Part shown: piece after piece, positions 9,001 to 17,472 of the stretch | Numbering within the stretch: position 1 is the stretch's first letter | How the letters are laid out: the number at the start of each line of letters is the position of its first letter | Assembly: GCF_900111685.1 (NCBI RefSeq) | Contig: NZ_FOHX01000001.1 | Coordinates: forward strand, 845,209 to 909,208 | DNA: 64,000 bases | Source: Nonomuraea wenchangensis | GTDB lineage: Bacteria > Actinomycetota > Actinomycetes > Streptosporangiales > Streptosporangiaceae | Direction of reading: 5' to 3' | Position numbers and translations under genes: made by a program | Notes under the pieces: model-generated | What the model saw: only the letters and a program-made list of their open reading frames with translations | What the model was told of the DNA's origin: nothing | Databases searched by the model: none

Positions 9001-9704
9001 GTGCGCGCCAGCGCCTCCCGCACGGTCGGGTCGCCGGACAGGTCGCCGCGGAACAGCCGGGTGTCGGCGGGGGAACCGTCGGCGACCGGCAGGCCCACCG
9101 GAACGTCGTCCCTGCCGGTGTACCGGCTGAGCACGATCTGGAAGGCCGCCAGCAGGATCGCGGCCACCGGCACGTCGAGGCGCGCGCCCAACGCCCGCGC
9201 CGCCTCCGCGTCCAGCGCGAACTCCCGCGCCGCGCCCCGGCCGGAGAGCTCCGGAGGGCGGACGTGATCGACCGGCAGCGGCAGCGCGGGCGGCTCGCCC
9301 GCCGGTCCGCCCCGTGGGGCCGCCTCCGCGCGGCGCGGCGCGGGAACGGCGGGCCGGCCGCGCGCCGCGGCCGCGTACAGCCGCGGGAGCTGCCGGCTGA
9401 GGCAGGTGAGCAGCCACGCGCCGGTCGCCAGCGGGTTCGTCGCCACCACCAGGACATCGGCCGCCGGCCGCCGGATCAGCGTGGCCCGCACCGCGGAGCG
9501 GGTGGCGAACCCCGCCCGCCGCTCCTGGCCGAGCACCTCGTCCACGGCTCCGGCGCCGTCCGTCTCCAGCACGCGCAGCTCGCAGTCGTCCATCGCCGCT
9601 TCGTGGACCCACAGCCGGGCCGCCGCGGCCCGCAGCGCCGCCCGCAGCGCCTCCACGTCGAGCCGTCCACGGAACCGGAGGACGACTCCCGCACCGCCTT
9701 CCAT
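6006..9704 (-). CDS. Single-module NRPS: degenerate C - A - PCP - TE
   Basis: 1232 residues. Residues 1-340 resemble a condensation domain, but the HHxxxDG motif reads NPLATGA (90-96), so both catalytic His and the Asp are absent. The adenylation domain (about 365-850) is intact: YTSGSTGRPKG (A3), NVYGPSETT (A5), YRTGDLVRW (A7), RGHRIEPGEVE (A8) and the A10 Lys848. PCP: DLGGDSVLS with Ser905. Thioesterase: GYSLGGA with Ser1053 and a C-terminal GGHLS His. Hand alignment to GrsA gives specificity residues D559 G560 G563 E600 V626 L628 V652 V660 T661 K848, which I cannot assign to an amino acid. It likely activates one amino acid and releases it by TE onto a nucleophile or water without normal condensation. 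It starts one base after the upstream methyltransferase stop. Confidence 0.93.
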   Translation of the reverse strand: MEGGAGVVLRFRGRLDVEALRAALRAAAARLWVHEAAMDDCELRVLETDGAGAVDEVLGQERRAGFATRSAVRATLIRRPAADVLVVATNPLATGAWLLTCLSRQLPRLYAAAARGRPAVPAPRRAEAAPRGGPAGEPPALPLPVDHVRPPELSGRGAAREFALDAEAARALGARLDVPVAAILLAAFQIVLSRYTGRDDVPVGLPVADGSPADTRLFRGDLSGDPTVREALARTGRGLLDASTVAGPPPVRYAFEEEPALAWRAAGIEVASASAWTTVTPAELGLFAQDAAGSLTARLEYSADLFEAETIDRLAGHLRQVLAGMAADPDARVSELELLTEAERRRIVVDWNRTAAPYPAGRGVHELVAERARECPDAVAVVAGPERVTYRELDERANQLAHHLRGHGVGPEVPVGVCVGRGAPMIVALLGVMKAGGAYVPLDPDHPPERLAFLIRDVGMSVVVSERDLDDRLRAAGAAAVVRLDADRDAIARHPVTAPDGGAGPDDLAYVIYTSGSTGRPKGVQVEHRSLTARVVELRDRYALTPGDTFLQFASIAFDGSIGQIFPPLVAGARLVVRQGQWDLQWLLDAIVEHEVSVCELPPSVWGLLVDKLGIDGRLGPSLRLVSLGGEQVLPAQVRRWFEVSDVPLFNVYGPSETTVTATTATIRRPAERIPIGRPIANTEVFVVDARERPVPVGVVGELWIGGAGVARGYVNRPELTAGRFVVRTVGGVERRLYRTGDLVRWLPDGSLEFAGRIDHQVKIRGHRIEPGEVESALAGHPAVASCAVVAREVTPGDTRLFAYWAPGDGAEPAAADLREWCGRTLPGYMVPSGFVRMDELPLTGNGKIDRAALPAPGGERPRLETEFVPPRTPVEETLARVWAEVLGLDRVGVHDGFFDLGGDSVLSIALITRAREHGIRLSSRVVFESETLAEMAARVSGGGRARTAAGGSGWRFQVWQGGDRGRVSMAILNGDSPAGPMMFCLHEIGGNVSAYTDLAEILSPVARLVGIESGGIRLGLAPGRDLVELAETYWGAIRGMQPSGPYFLTGYSLGGAVALAVAELAERQGAEVALLTAVDAALPVGPVKDMVERDRDRIDELSSLVAAAGALPDLAGSSRARALMRELNLPEVMLSLAREEFEARVRILAAHTHALLTYRPRPVAAPVLLYQARESAWSVPLAECWRPFAARLDARACAGGHLSVLRPPHVRAVADDLAEVMKKIIASQGAE

Positions 9705-9705
9705 G

Positions 9706-10704
9706 TCAGACCTCTCCTCCCCCGCACAGGTTCGCCAGCGCGGCGCCCCGCTGGATGCGCGTGGCGCACCGGTCGAGGCTCGCGCCCTTTCCGCACACCA
9801 CCGTGAACCCCGTAGGCCGGAGCGCCAGCTCCAGGCAGCGGAGCTGGGAACGGGGATCCAGGCCGAGGAACGCCGTCCTGGCCGCCGGCTCGGCGAAGAG
9901 CGTCGCGGCGGTGATGGCGCCGTACTTCGGGTCCGCCCAGTCCGCGACGTTGATCACGCCTGAACCGTCCTGCCAGTTGACGCCGGTGGCGACCGCCCAC
10001 GGGAACTCGTGGGCGAACAGGCCGGCGACGGAGTCGAAGTCGTAGGCGTTCACGATCGGATGGAGGTAGGCGTCCGCGGCGGCGGCGACGTGCGCCTCGT
10101 CGCTCACGTCGGAGTGCGAGGTGCCCGAGCCGTAGCGCGCCATCGACAGGGACAGGCTCAGGTCCCGCAGCAGCTGGTCGGCGTCGGCGTTCCCGCCGGC
10201 CAGCAGGCGGACCAGGCGCCGCTCCAGCAGCCGGTCGTACTCGCCGTAGAGGTGGTAGAACCACGTGTACATGGCGCCGTCCGGCTCCAGATGGCCGGCC
10301 AGCCATGTGACGCCGGCCGGGGGGTCGGGCAGGTGATGGATGACGCCGGTGCTCGTGATGACGTCGAACCGCCGGCCGAGTGCCGCGCCGCCGATCTCGC
10401 CCTGCTCGAACGCGACGTTCCCGCAGCCGTGTCTTCTCGCCAGCTCCCGCGCCACCGCGAGGGAGCTGCCGCTGAAGTCGAGCCCCAGGAACGAGGTGTC
10501 GGGGAACTGCAGGGCCATCCCGACCAGCCGGTGGCCGGTGCCGCAGCCGGCGTCGAGCACCCGCCTGCCGTCGAGGTCCGTGAACGTCAGGTCCACGCCG
10601 ATGGCCGTGTCGAAGATGGGCTCCGCGGCCGAGGTGGGCAACGGGTACGGGAAACGCTCGTACAGGTCGCGTACATCCCTGGGGTATGCGTGCTCAGTGG
10701 TCAT
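9706..10704 (-). CDS. Class I SAM-dependent methyltransferase
   Basis: 332 residues. A short N-terminal lid (VRDLYERFPYPLP) precedes a Rossmann SAM fold with motif I VLDAGCGTGH (about 49-58), the acidic residue of motif II in GLDFSGSS, and a GVIHHLPDP post-motif typical of small-molecule C-, N- or O-methyltransferases. The C-terminal part is long and unrecognised. Placed between P450 (27-base gap) and NRPS (1-base gap) in a leftward operon, it may methylate the NRPS-bound residue or the aryl unit. Which atom is methylated cannot be told from the sequence. Confidence 0.8.
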   Translation of the reverse strand: MTTEHAYPRDVRDLYERFPYPLPTSAAEPIFDTAIGVDLTFTDLDGRRVLDAGCGTGHRLVGMALQFPDTSFLGLDFSGSSLAVARELARRHGCGNVAFEQGEIGGAALGRRFDVITSTGVIHHLPDPPAGVTWLAGHLEPDGAMYTWFYHLYGEYDRLLERRLVRLLAGGNADADQLLRDLSLSLSMARYGSGTSHSDVSDEAHVAAAADAYLHPIVNAYDFDSVAGLFAHEFPWAVATGVNWQDGSGVINVADWADPKYGAITAATLFAEPAARTAFLGLDPRSQLRCLELALRPTGFTVVCGKGASLDRCATRIQRGAALANLCGGGEV

Positions 10705-10731
10705 TGATCGCCGCTCTTCTGCGTGACGTTG

Positions 10732-11940
10732 CTACCACGTGACGGGAATCTCGTGCGCCCCGTAGATCTGCATGTCGGAGCACATGGGCACCTGCTCGAC
10801 CGGGACGGCCAGCCGCAGGCCGGGAAGACGCCGGGTCAGCCTGCCGAACGCGATCCGCATCTCCATCCGGGCGAGCTCCTGGCCGAGGCACTGGTGGGCG
10901 CCGTACGCGAAGCCGACGTGGCGCTTGGGCTCCCGCGTCACGTCCATGACGTCGGGCGCGTCGAACTGCGCCGGGTCGCGGTTGGCCGACTCGGTCGACA
11001 GCAGGATCGGGTCACCCGCGCTGATCCGCTGCCCGCCGATCTCCAGGTCGGCCTTGGCGGAGCGCGGCAGGCAGTACGGGCCGACCGTCAGGAAGCGCAG
11101 CATCTCCTCGACGCCGCGCTCGACGTTCTCGGGGTGCTCGCACAGGTTCACCCACTGCGTCCGGTGCGTCAGCAGCGCGAGCGCGCCGAGGCCGAGCATG
11201 TTGGCGGTGGTCGCGTACCCGGCGATGACCATCAGGTTGCCGATGGCCACCAGCTCGTCGTCGGTCAGCGGCACGCCGTCCGACGGCACGGCCTCGATGA
11301 GGCCGCTCAGCAGTCCCTCGTCCGGGCTCCGCCGCTTCTCCTGGACGAAGGCGCGCATGTCGGACGCCATCCCCGTCATCGCGTCGAGGAGCTCGTCCTT
11401 CGTCCGCTCCAGCCGCATGATCGTGTTGGTGCGCTGCTGGAACTGCTTGCTCTCCGAGTACGGCATGCCGAGCAGCTCGCAGATCACCATCGACGGGACC
11501 GGCAGCGCGAAGTCCCGCACCAGGTCGGCAGGCGGCCCGGCGGCGACCATCGCGTCCAGGTGCTGATCGACGATCTCCTCGATGCGCGGCGCCAGCGCCT
11601 TCAGCCGCCGGACGGTGAACTGCCCGGTCAGCAGCCGCCGGTACCGGGTGTGCTCGGGCGGGTCCATCCCGATGAAGGAGGTCCCGAAGCCGGAGGCCAG
11701 GTACTCCTCCGGGGTGAGCGTCACCGACGTGACCGAGGTCTGGAACCCGCGCCGGGCGCTGACGTCGGGGTGGATCAGCGCCGACGTCACGTCCTCGAAG
11801 CGCGTGAGCAGCCAGCCGGTCTTCCCGTCCGGCAGCGCCACCGGGCAGACGCGGCTCTCCTCCCGCAGGCGGGCGTACTCCGGCGGTGGGGCCAGCGGGT
11901 GCTCGCGCGCCAGCGGCAGAGGTCGGGGGGTCTGGGTCAT
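10732..11940 (-). CDS. Cytochrome P450
   Basis: 402 residues. ATG at 11940 (MTQTPRPL) is chosen over an earlier in-frame start because a GGGAG box precedes it by about eight bases and the extension is unlike the family. I-helix IAGYATTANM, ExxR in EEMLRF, heme loop FAYGAHQCLGQEL; His replaces the more usual Gly-His pattern only slightly. It heads the leftward run P450-methyltransferase-NRPS, separated from the SARP gene upstream by 108 bases. Likely oxidises the polyketide or the amino-acid-derived unit. Closest functional class cannot be resolved without alignment. Confidence 0.9.
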   Translation of the reverse strand: MTQTPRPLPLAREHPLAPPPEYARLREESRVCPVALPDGKTGWLLTRFEDVTSALIHPDVSARRGFQTSVTSVTLTPEEYLASGFGTSFIGMDPPEHTRYRRLLTGQFTVRRLKALAPRIEEIVDQHLDAMVAAGPPADLVRDFALPVPSMVICELLGMPYSESKQFQQRTNTIMRLERTKDELLDAMTGMASDMRAFVQEKRRSPDEGLLSGLIEAVPSDGVPLTDDELVAIGNLMVIAGYATTANMLGLGALALLTHRTQWVNLCEHPENVERGVEEMLRFLTVGPYCLPRSAKADLEIGGQRISAGDPILLSTESANRDPAQFDAPDVMDVTREPKRHVGFAYGAHQCLGQELARMEMRIAFGRLTRRLPGLRLAVPVEQVPMCSDMQIYGAHEIPVTW

Positions 11941-12048
11941 CACAGTTCTCCCTTGGGAATCACAGGGGGCGGCGCCGCCGTGCGGGATCCGCCTGCCGTG
12001 CTGCTCCTCCACCTCAGCGAGGGTTCCTGGAGGATCGATCCAGCCTGG

Positions 12049-13899
12049 CTAGGAGAGGTCCTCGTCCAGCGGCGCCTGCAGGTACCTGCCGATCGCGCGC
12101 ACGGTGGGCAGCAGCCAGTAGCGCTCCGGTGTCGTCGGCACCATCCCGAAGTCGATCCGCAGGAGCTGCCGGTTCGCCAGCTCCTGCAGCAGGAACTCGG
12201 CGAACTCCTCCGGCACGCCGAGCACCGCCGCCACCAGCACGGGCGGCAGGAACGGCGACGGGATCGCGCACAGCCTGCGGAACACCGTCCGCAGGGCCTC
12301 CGGCATCACCTCGTAGTTCCGCCGCACGCTGGTCACCAGCGGCGACCACGCGCCCACCAGGAACGCGCCGGTCGAGCGGGTGCGGCGGACCTGCTCGACC
12401 AGGTGGTCGATGGTCCAGTGCGGGCGGCTCGCCAGCCGGGACGCGGCGGCGTGCAGGATCGAGGGCAGGCCGTCGCACAGCTGGACCAGGTCGGCGGCGG
12501 CGTGCGGGTTCTCCGCGATCCGCTCGGGGCCGAGCACCTCGGTCAGCAGCCGCAGGCCGTCCTCCGTGCCGAGCGGCGGCAGGTCGACCACGGTGACGCC
12601 GCCCGGCAGGAACATCCGCCGCCGGCCGGAGATCAGCACCCCGCAGGGCCCCTCGACGGGCAGCACCTGCATGAGCTGCTTCACACTCATGGCGTCGTCG
12701 AGGACGATGAGCGCCTGGTGCTCGGCCGCCCAGGCGCAGAACATGCGGCGGCGGTCCTCGAACGCGGCGGGGATCCTCCTGTCGGGCACGCCCAGCGCGC
12801 GAAGGAAGCTGGCGAGCACCTCGCCGGGGTTGGCCGGGTCGCTGTCCTTGAGCATGCCGGCGTACAGCTGCGCGTCCGGGTAGCGGTCGCGTACCTCGTG
12901 CCCGGCCCTGATGCACAGCGACGTCGTGCCGGAGCCCGGCGGGCCGCTGACGACGACCACGTTCGGCCCTTCTCGCGAGCACGCGGAGAGCGCGTGCAGC
13001 ATCATGGCGAGCTCGTCGTCCCTGCCCACCAGGATCCGCCCGTTCGGCGGGAGCTGGCACGGGTGCTCCGAGGCGCTGGTCAGGCGGGTCTTCGCGGTCG
13101 TGCTCACCGGGCGCGGGTCGAGGTCGCGCGAGGAGGTCAGCATGTCCTGGTGCAGCCGCCACAGCCGGTTGGACGGCTCGACGCCGAGCTCTCTCGCCAG
13201 CATCATGCGGGTCCGCTGGTAGACGCGCAGCGCGTCGGAACGCCGGCCCGCGCGGTAGAGCGCGAGCATAAGCATCGCCTGGAACCCCTCGTGAGTGGGC
13301 TCGCGCAGGGCGAGGCCGGTCAGCTCGCCCAGCAGCTCATGATGGCGGCCGAGCTGGAGATCGGCCTCGATGCGATGCTCCAGGATGCTCTTGCGCACCT
13401 CCTCCAGCCGCAGCGCCTCGGTCTGCAGCACGGCGCCGGGCGTGACGTCCACCAGCGCCGGTCCGCGCCAGAGGCGCAGCGCGTCCCGCAGCGTGTCGGC
13501 GGCCTTCTCCACCTCGCCGGCCTTCAGGTGGCACTGGCCGAGCGCCGCGAGTTGCTCGAAGCGGTAGGCGTCCAGCGCATCCGGGGCCAGGGACAGGGTG
13601 TAGCCGTTCGGCGTGGTGAGAAGGGCGGGCGCGCCGGCGTCGTGGTCCGGCCCCGGGGACGAGCCGTTGGAGGCGCGCAGGCCCAGAAGCTTCCTGAGCT
13701 GGTACACGTACGTCTGGAGCGTGGTGGTGACGCTGGCGGGCGGATCCTCCTCCCACAGCTCCTTGATGAGCTTCTCCGTGCTCACCACGTTGTTCGCGTG
13801 TATCCCGAGCAGACAGAGCACCCGGCGCAGTTTCGGCGCCGACGGTGTTACCAGCCCGTGATGCCGGACCTCCAACGGGCCCAAGAGGTGGATCTCCAT
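12049..13899 (-). CDS. SARP-type regulator with BTAD and NB-ARC domains; P-loop Lys lost
   Basis: 616 residues from ATG 13899, which has GAGGA ten bases upstream and begins MEIHLLGPLEV exactly like the paralogue's MKVNLLGPLEV; an in-frame GTG at 13917 is less likely. Order: OmpR-like winged helix (about 1-95), bacterial transcriptional activation domain (about 105-250), NB-ARC-like ATPase (about 285-600). The Walker A reads GPPGSGTTS, with Thr (ACG) where the invariant Lys (AAG) should be, at about residue 325; Walker B LIVLDD is kept. SARPs activate antibiotic operons by binding heptad repeats. Loss of the P-loop Lys suggests this copy no longer binds or hydrolyses ATP normally. Paralogue lies immediately upstream on the same strand. 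Confidence 0.92.
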   Translation of the reverse strand: MEIHLLGPLEVRHHGLVTPSAPKLRRVLCLLGIHANNVVSTEKLIKELWEEDPPASVTTTLQTYVYQLRKLLGLRASNGSSPGPDHDAGAPALLTTPNGYTLSLAPDALDAYRFEQLAALGQCHLKAGEVEKAADTLRDALRLWRGPALVDVTPGAVLQTEALRLEEVRKSILEHRIEADLQLGRHHELLGELTGLALREPTHEGFQAMLMLALYRAGRRSDALRVYQRTRMMLARELGVEPSNRLWRLHQDMLTSSRDLDPRPVSTTAKTRLTSASEHPCQLPPNGRILVGRDDELAMMLHALSACSREGPNVVVVSGPPGSGTTSLCIRAGHEVRDRYPDAQLYAGMLKDSDPANPGEVLASFLRALGVPDRRIPAAFEDRRRMFCAWAAEHQALIVLDDAMSVKQLMQVLPVEGPCGVLISGRRRMFLPGGVTVVDLPPLGTEDGLRLLTEVLGPERIAENPHAAADLVQLCDGLPSILHAAASRLASRPHWTIDHLVEQVRRTRSTGAFLVGAWSPLVTSVRRNYEVMPEALRTVFRRLCAIPSPFLPPVLVAAVLGVPEEFAEFLLQELANRQLLRIDFGMVPTTPERYWLLPTVRAIGRYLQAPLDEDLS

Positions 13900-14047
13900 T
13901 AGCCACACGTTCCTCACGGTTCACCGGTGCGAGCGGGTCTTGCCTGAACGCGTTCTGTTGGGGCGATGGCGGTGGCTCCCGGCGGGGGCACCGCGCGGGA
14001 GGAGGGCGCTGGGCGGCGCTCCTGTGACGCCAGGACACGACTTCCCC

Positions 14048-14063
14048 GACCGTGGCCACGGTC
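14048..14063. repeat. Perfect 16-bp palindrome at the SARP2 stop codon
   Basis: GACCGTGGCCACGGTC is a perfect inverted repeat overlapping the first two bases of the stop complement of the upstream SARP gene. It sits in the 162-base gap between the two SARP genes. It could act as a weak terminator or an operator for the downstream SARP; the sequence does not decide. Confidence 0.4.
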
Positions 14064-15933
14064 AGACCTCCTGAGGCACCTGGACCAGGGGCGGCCTCGC
14101 CGCCGGCTGCCGCGGCGCCTCGGGCGCGAGGCCGTCGCCCGCCTCCTCGGCGAACCGCCGGCCCACCTGCCGGACGCTGGGCAGGACCCGGTAGTGCGGC
14201 CACCCGTCCCGCGCTCCCGGGACGACCTCGACCAGCCACAGGTCCACCAGCTCCTCCAGCCGGTACTCCGCCTGGTACTCGGGCACCCCCAGCAGCCGCG
14301 CCACCGCCGGCACCGGGAACACGGCGGTGCCCGCCGTGCTCATCAGCCGGAACGTCCGGCGTGCGTCGGGGGAGGCGAGCCGGTAGCTCCGCTCGACGCT
14401 CTCGCGCGGCCCGATCCCCCCGCAGGCGGGCGGCACCGGACCACTCAGCTCGCCGCGGACCCGGCCCAGCGCCCGCTCCAGCGACTCGTGCGGCTCGCAC
14501 AGCAGCCGCTCCGCCACGTCGCTCAGCGTCGAGGGCAGGCCGCCGCAGAGCTGGACGAGCTGTCCGGCCGCCGCCCGCTCCGCGGCCACCCTGCGGCAGC
14601 CGAGCAGGCCGGCCAGCAGCTCCACCCCTTCGTCGACGCCGAGCGGGCCCAGGCTCACGGTGCTGGTGATCTCCGGGGAGTAGAGCAGCCGGCGGCTCAC
14701 CACGAGCACGCCGCAGGCCGAGTTGGACGGCAGCAGCGGCAGCAGCTGGCCGACGTCGGCCACGTCGTCGAGCGTGACGAGTATCCGGCGCTCCGCCGTC
14801 CAGGCGCGGAACAGCCTGGCCCGCTCCTCGTCGGCGGCGGGGATGAGGTCCTCGGGCAGGCCGATCGCCCGCAGGAGCGTCAGGAGCAGCCCGCCGGCGT
14901 CGAGCGGCCGGCCGGCCGCGTCCAGGGCGTCGGCGTGGACCTGCCCGTCGGGGTACCGCTCGGCGGCGCGGGCGCCCACCTCGGTGCAGAGCGCGGACTT
15001 GCCGGAACCGGGCGGGCCGGAGATGACGACCACCGCCGGGACGTGCTCGCGGCCCGCCGCCAGCCCGCGCAGCGCCAGCTCCACGTGCCGCTGCCGGCCG
15101 ACCAGCGTCCCCTCCGCCGGGTGGACCGGCCCGGGGTGCACCGAGACGCGGTCCGCCACGCTCGGCACGTCGAGGCTGCGGTCGGCGGACATGATGGCGT
15201 GCTGGATCCGCTGGAGCCGGCGCGAGGGGTCGAGACCCAGCTCGCTCGCGAGGGCGGAGCAGGTCCTGCGGTAGACGTGCAGCGCCTCCTGCGGGCGTTC
15301 CGCCCGGTACAGCGCCACCATCAGCTTCGCCTGGAACCCCTCGTGGGTGGGCTGCTCCTCGGCGAGGCGGACCAGCTCGTCGAGCACCTCCCGGTGCCGG
15401 CCGAGCTGGAGGTCGGCCTCGATGCGCTGCTCCAGGGTGTTCCTGCGCAGCTCCTCCAGCCGCAGGACCTCGGCGCGGAGCACGGGCCCCTGGCTGACGT
15501 CGGCCAACATGGGCCCGTGCCACAGGCCGAGCCCCTGGGACAGGTTCGCGGCCGCCTGCTCGAACTCGCCCGCCTCGAGCGCGGCTCGACCGGCCTGCGC
15601 CAGCCGCTCGAACCGCATCAGGTCGACCACGTCGGGCGGCAGCGACATCAGGTAGCCGCCGAGCGAGGTGTGCAGGCCCGCGGCGTCCGGCCCCCGCTCC
15701 CCGCCGTGGTGCCGCAACGTCTTGCGGAGCTGGTAGACGTAGGTCTGAAGCGTGGTGGTGACCGTGGTGGGAGGGTTGGCGTCCCACAGTTCTTCGATGA
15801 TCTGCTCGTTGGGCACCACGCTGTTGGCGTGGACGACGAGGAGGCTGAGCATCCGCCGTAGCTTCGGTGCCGACGGGGTGACGACGTCTCCCTCGCACCG
15901 AACCTCCAGCGGGCCCAGTAAGTTCACCTTCAT
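14062..15933 (-). CDS. SARP-type regulator with BTAD and NB-ARC domains (intact P-loop)
   Basis: 623 residues. Start ATG 15933 (MKVNLLGPLEV) is preceded by GGAGGAG at nine bases; an in-frame ATG 48 bases earlier adds a sequence not in the paralogue. Same layout as its neighbour: winged helix with TPSAPKLRRMLSLL, BTAD to about residue 250, then an ATPase domain with intact Walker A GPPGSGKSALC and Walker B ILVTLDDV. The two SARPs share gene order, length and many motifs, so they arose by tandem duplication and divergence. Expected role: activation of cluster operons through TCGAG-type direct repeats such as those near 1.6, 4.65, 18.3 and 19.1 kb. An AT-rich promoter-like stretch lies about 150 bases upstream. 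Confidence 0.93.
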   Translation of the reverse strand: MKVNLLGPLEVRCEGDVVTPSAPKLRRMLSLLVVHANSVVPNEQIIEELWDANPPTTVTTTLQTYVYQLRKTLRHHGGERGPDAAGLHTSLGGYLMSLPPDVVDLMRFERLAQAGRAALEAGEFEQAAANLSQGLGLWHGPMLADVSQGPVLRAEVLRLEELRRNTLEQRIEADLQLGRHREVLDELVRLAEEQPTHEGFQAKLMVALYRAERPQEALHVYRRTCSALASELGLDPSRRLQRIQHAIMSADRSLDVPSVADRVSVHPGPVHPAEGTLVGRQRHVELALRGLAAGREHVPAVVVISGPPGSGKSALCTEVGARAAERYPDGQVHADALDAAGRPLDAGGLLLTLLRAIGLPEDLIPAADEERARLFRAWTAERRILVTLDDVADVGQLLPLLPSNSACGVLVVSRRLLYSPEITSTVSLGPLGVDEGVELLAGLLGCRRVAAERAAAGQLVQLCGGLPSTLSDVAERLLCEPHESLERALGRVRGELSGPVPPACGGIGPRESVERSYRLASPDARRTFRLMSTAGTAVFPVPAVARLLGVPEYQAEYRLEELVDLWLVEVVPGARDGWPHYRVLPSVRQVGRRFAEEAGDGLAPEAPRQPAARPPLVQVPQEV

Positions 15934-16082
15934 GCCAAGCTGCTCCTCCGGAACGACGCGTCCCACTACGTGGATCTTCACGCCGTCGGACGCGGCCGAG
16001 CTGAAACCGTACGTTTTGTGCCCCCGGCTGAACGCACGCAGGAGGTATCCCGTGGAAGGTGATGGATCACCCGACCCCAGCT

Positions 16083-16113
16083 AATCTACCGCCGTTTGAT
16101 TGCTGGAAATCAA
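16083..16113 (-). promoter_or_regulatory. Putative promoter and inverted repeat upstream of SARP gene
   Basis: In the 279-base gap between KS-alpha and the SARP gene, minus-strand TTGATT (16113-16108) and TAGATT (16088-16083) are spaced 19 bases, an acceptable actinomycete -35/-10 pair. The -35 overlaps a perfect inverted repeat TTGATT-N6-AATCAA (16096-16113), a possible operator. This is the most AT-rich part of the gap. Confidence 0.45.
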
Positions 16114-16156
16114 GCCTCGCTATAGCGCCGCTGAAGCCGGTTCGGTCCCGGCCCTC

Positions 16157-16185
16157 CCGCTCCCCCTCGGGCGGACGGGGAGCGG
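16157..16185 (-). terminator. Hairpin downstream of KS-alpha gene
   Basis: Perfect 9-bp stem CCGCTCCCC/GGGGAGCGG with an 11-base loop, 28 bases after the KS-alpha stop. No T-run, as usual for GC-rich actinomycetes. It separates the polyketide block from the SARP genes and indicates that no chain-length-factor gene follows on the same transcript. Confidence 0.55.
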
Positions 16186-16212
16186 ACGGGACTCGTGCCA
16201 GCTCACGGCCGG

Positions 16213-17472
16213 TCAGGTTCCAGGGCGTGCCAGCACGGTCGCGCTCTGGAATCCCCCGAACCCGCTGCCCACGCTCAATACCACGTCCATCCGGTGCGGC
16301 CGCGCCTCCAGCGGCACGTAGTCGAGATCGCACTCCGGGTCGGCGTTGTGCAGGTTCGCCGTCGGCGGGACGACGCCGCGGTCGAGCGCGAGCGCGCACG
16401 CGGCGACCTCGATCGAGCCGATGGCGCCCAGCGAGTGGCCGATCATCGACTTGATGGAGCTGACCGGCACCCGGTAGGCCCGGTCGCCGAGGCTCCGCTT
16501 GAACGCCGCCGTCTCGTGCCGGTCGTTCTGCTTGGTCGCCGAGCCGTGCGCGTTGATGTAGTCGATGTCGTCGGCGCCGACCCTCGCCTGCGCCATGGCG
16601 ACCCTGATCGCCTCCGCCATCTCCTTGCCGTCCGGTTTGAGGCCGGTCATGTGGAAGGCGTTGCTGCGGCCGGCGAACCCCCTGACCTCGGCGTAGACGC
16701 GGGCGCCGCGGGCGCGGGCCGCCGCCGCGTCCTCCAGCACCATCACCGCCGCGCCCTCGCCCAGCACGAACCCGTTCCGCTCGGCGTCGAACGGCCGCGA
16801 GGCGTGCTCGGGGTCGTCGTTGCTGGGCGAGGTGGCCTTGATCGCGTCGAAGCAGGCCGAGGTGATCGGCGACAGCGGCGCGTCCGTGGCGCCGGCGAAC
16901 ACCACGTCCGCCGAGCCCTCCTCGATCAGGGCGGCGCCGTGGCCGACCGCGTCGAGGCCGGAGGTGCACCCGGTGGAGATGAGCGCGGTCGGCCCTTCGG
17001 CCGCGACCTCCCACGCCACCTCGACGGCCAGCGTGCTCGGCACCATGAAGCCGTAGAGGTGGGGCACGCCGTAGGTGTGGTCGACGAGCCAGCGGCGGCC
17101 CTCGTCGGCGAGCACGGTGTACTCCTCCTCCAGGCTCATGGTGCACCCGACGGCGCTGCCGACGCTGACGCCCACGCGCCCCGGGTCGACGCGGCCGAGC
17201 TCGACGCCGCTGTCCGCGAGCGCCTCCCTGGCGCACACCACCGCGAACTGGGCGGCCCGGTCCATCCTGCGGACCTGCTGCGCGGACAGGCCCGACGCCC
17301 TCGGGTCGAAGTCCACCTCGGCGGCGATCCTGGACCGGAACCGACCGGCGTCGAAGAGGGTGATCGTGCGCGTGGCGGTGCTGCCGGCGGTCAGGAGCTC
17401 CCAGAACGGCTCGCGCCCGACCGCGCCCGGCGCGACCACGCCGATCCCGGTGATGGCGGCGGTCCTGCTCAT
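16213..17472 (-). CDS. Type II polyketide ketosynthase alpha (KS-alpha), orphaned from CLF and ACP
   Basis: 419 residues, clearly an aromatic type II KS-alpha of the ActI-ORF1/WhiE-ORFIII class. Active-site Cys169 in [12 protein letters not shown], His309 in [15 protein letters not shown] and His346 in [25 protein letters not shown] and GFGGFQ motifs are also conserved. With its partner CLF and an ACP such enzymes condense malonyl units into a poly-beta-ketone. Here the next gene downstream is a regulator, and no CLF or free ACP is found anywhere in the window, which is very unusual because KS-alpha and CLF are normally co-translated. ATGA overlap with the cupin gene shows translational coupling upstream. 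The partner must lie off-window or the enzyme acts differently. Confidence 0.96.
   Translation of the reverse strand: MSRTAAITGIGVVAPGAVGREPFWELLTAGSTATRTITLFDAGRFRSRIAAEVDFDPRASGLSAQQVRRMDRAAQFAVVCAREALADSGVELGRVDPGRVGVSVGSAVGCTMSLEEEYTVLADEGRRWLVDHTYGVPHLYGFMVPSTLAVEVAWEVAAEGPTALISTGCTSGLDAVGHGAALIEEGSADVVFAGATDAPLSPITSACFDAIKATSPSNDDPEHASRPFDAERNGFVLGEGAAVMVLEDAAAARARGARVYAEVRGFAGRSNAFHMTGLKPDGKEMAEAIRVAMAQARVGADDIDYINAHGSATKQNDRHETAAFKRSLGDRAYRVPVSSIKSMIGHSLGAIGSIEVAACALALDRGVVPPTANLHNADPECDLDYVPLEARPHRMDVVLSVGSGFGGFQSATVLARPGT

Noticed and set aside
16213..17472. FabF-type fatty acid synthase rather than aromatic KS-alpha
   Set aside because: The [21 protein letters not shown] and QNDRHETAA motifs and the cupin/cyclase neighbours are specific to aromatic type II KS-alpha.
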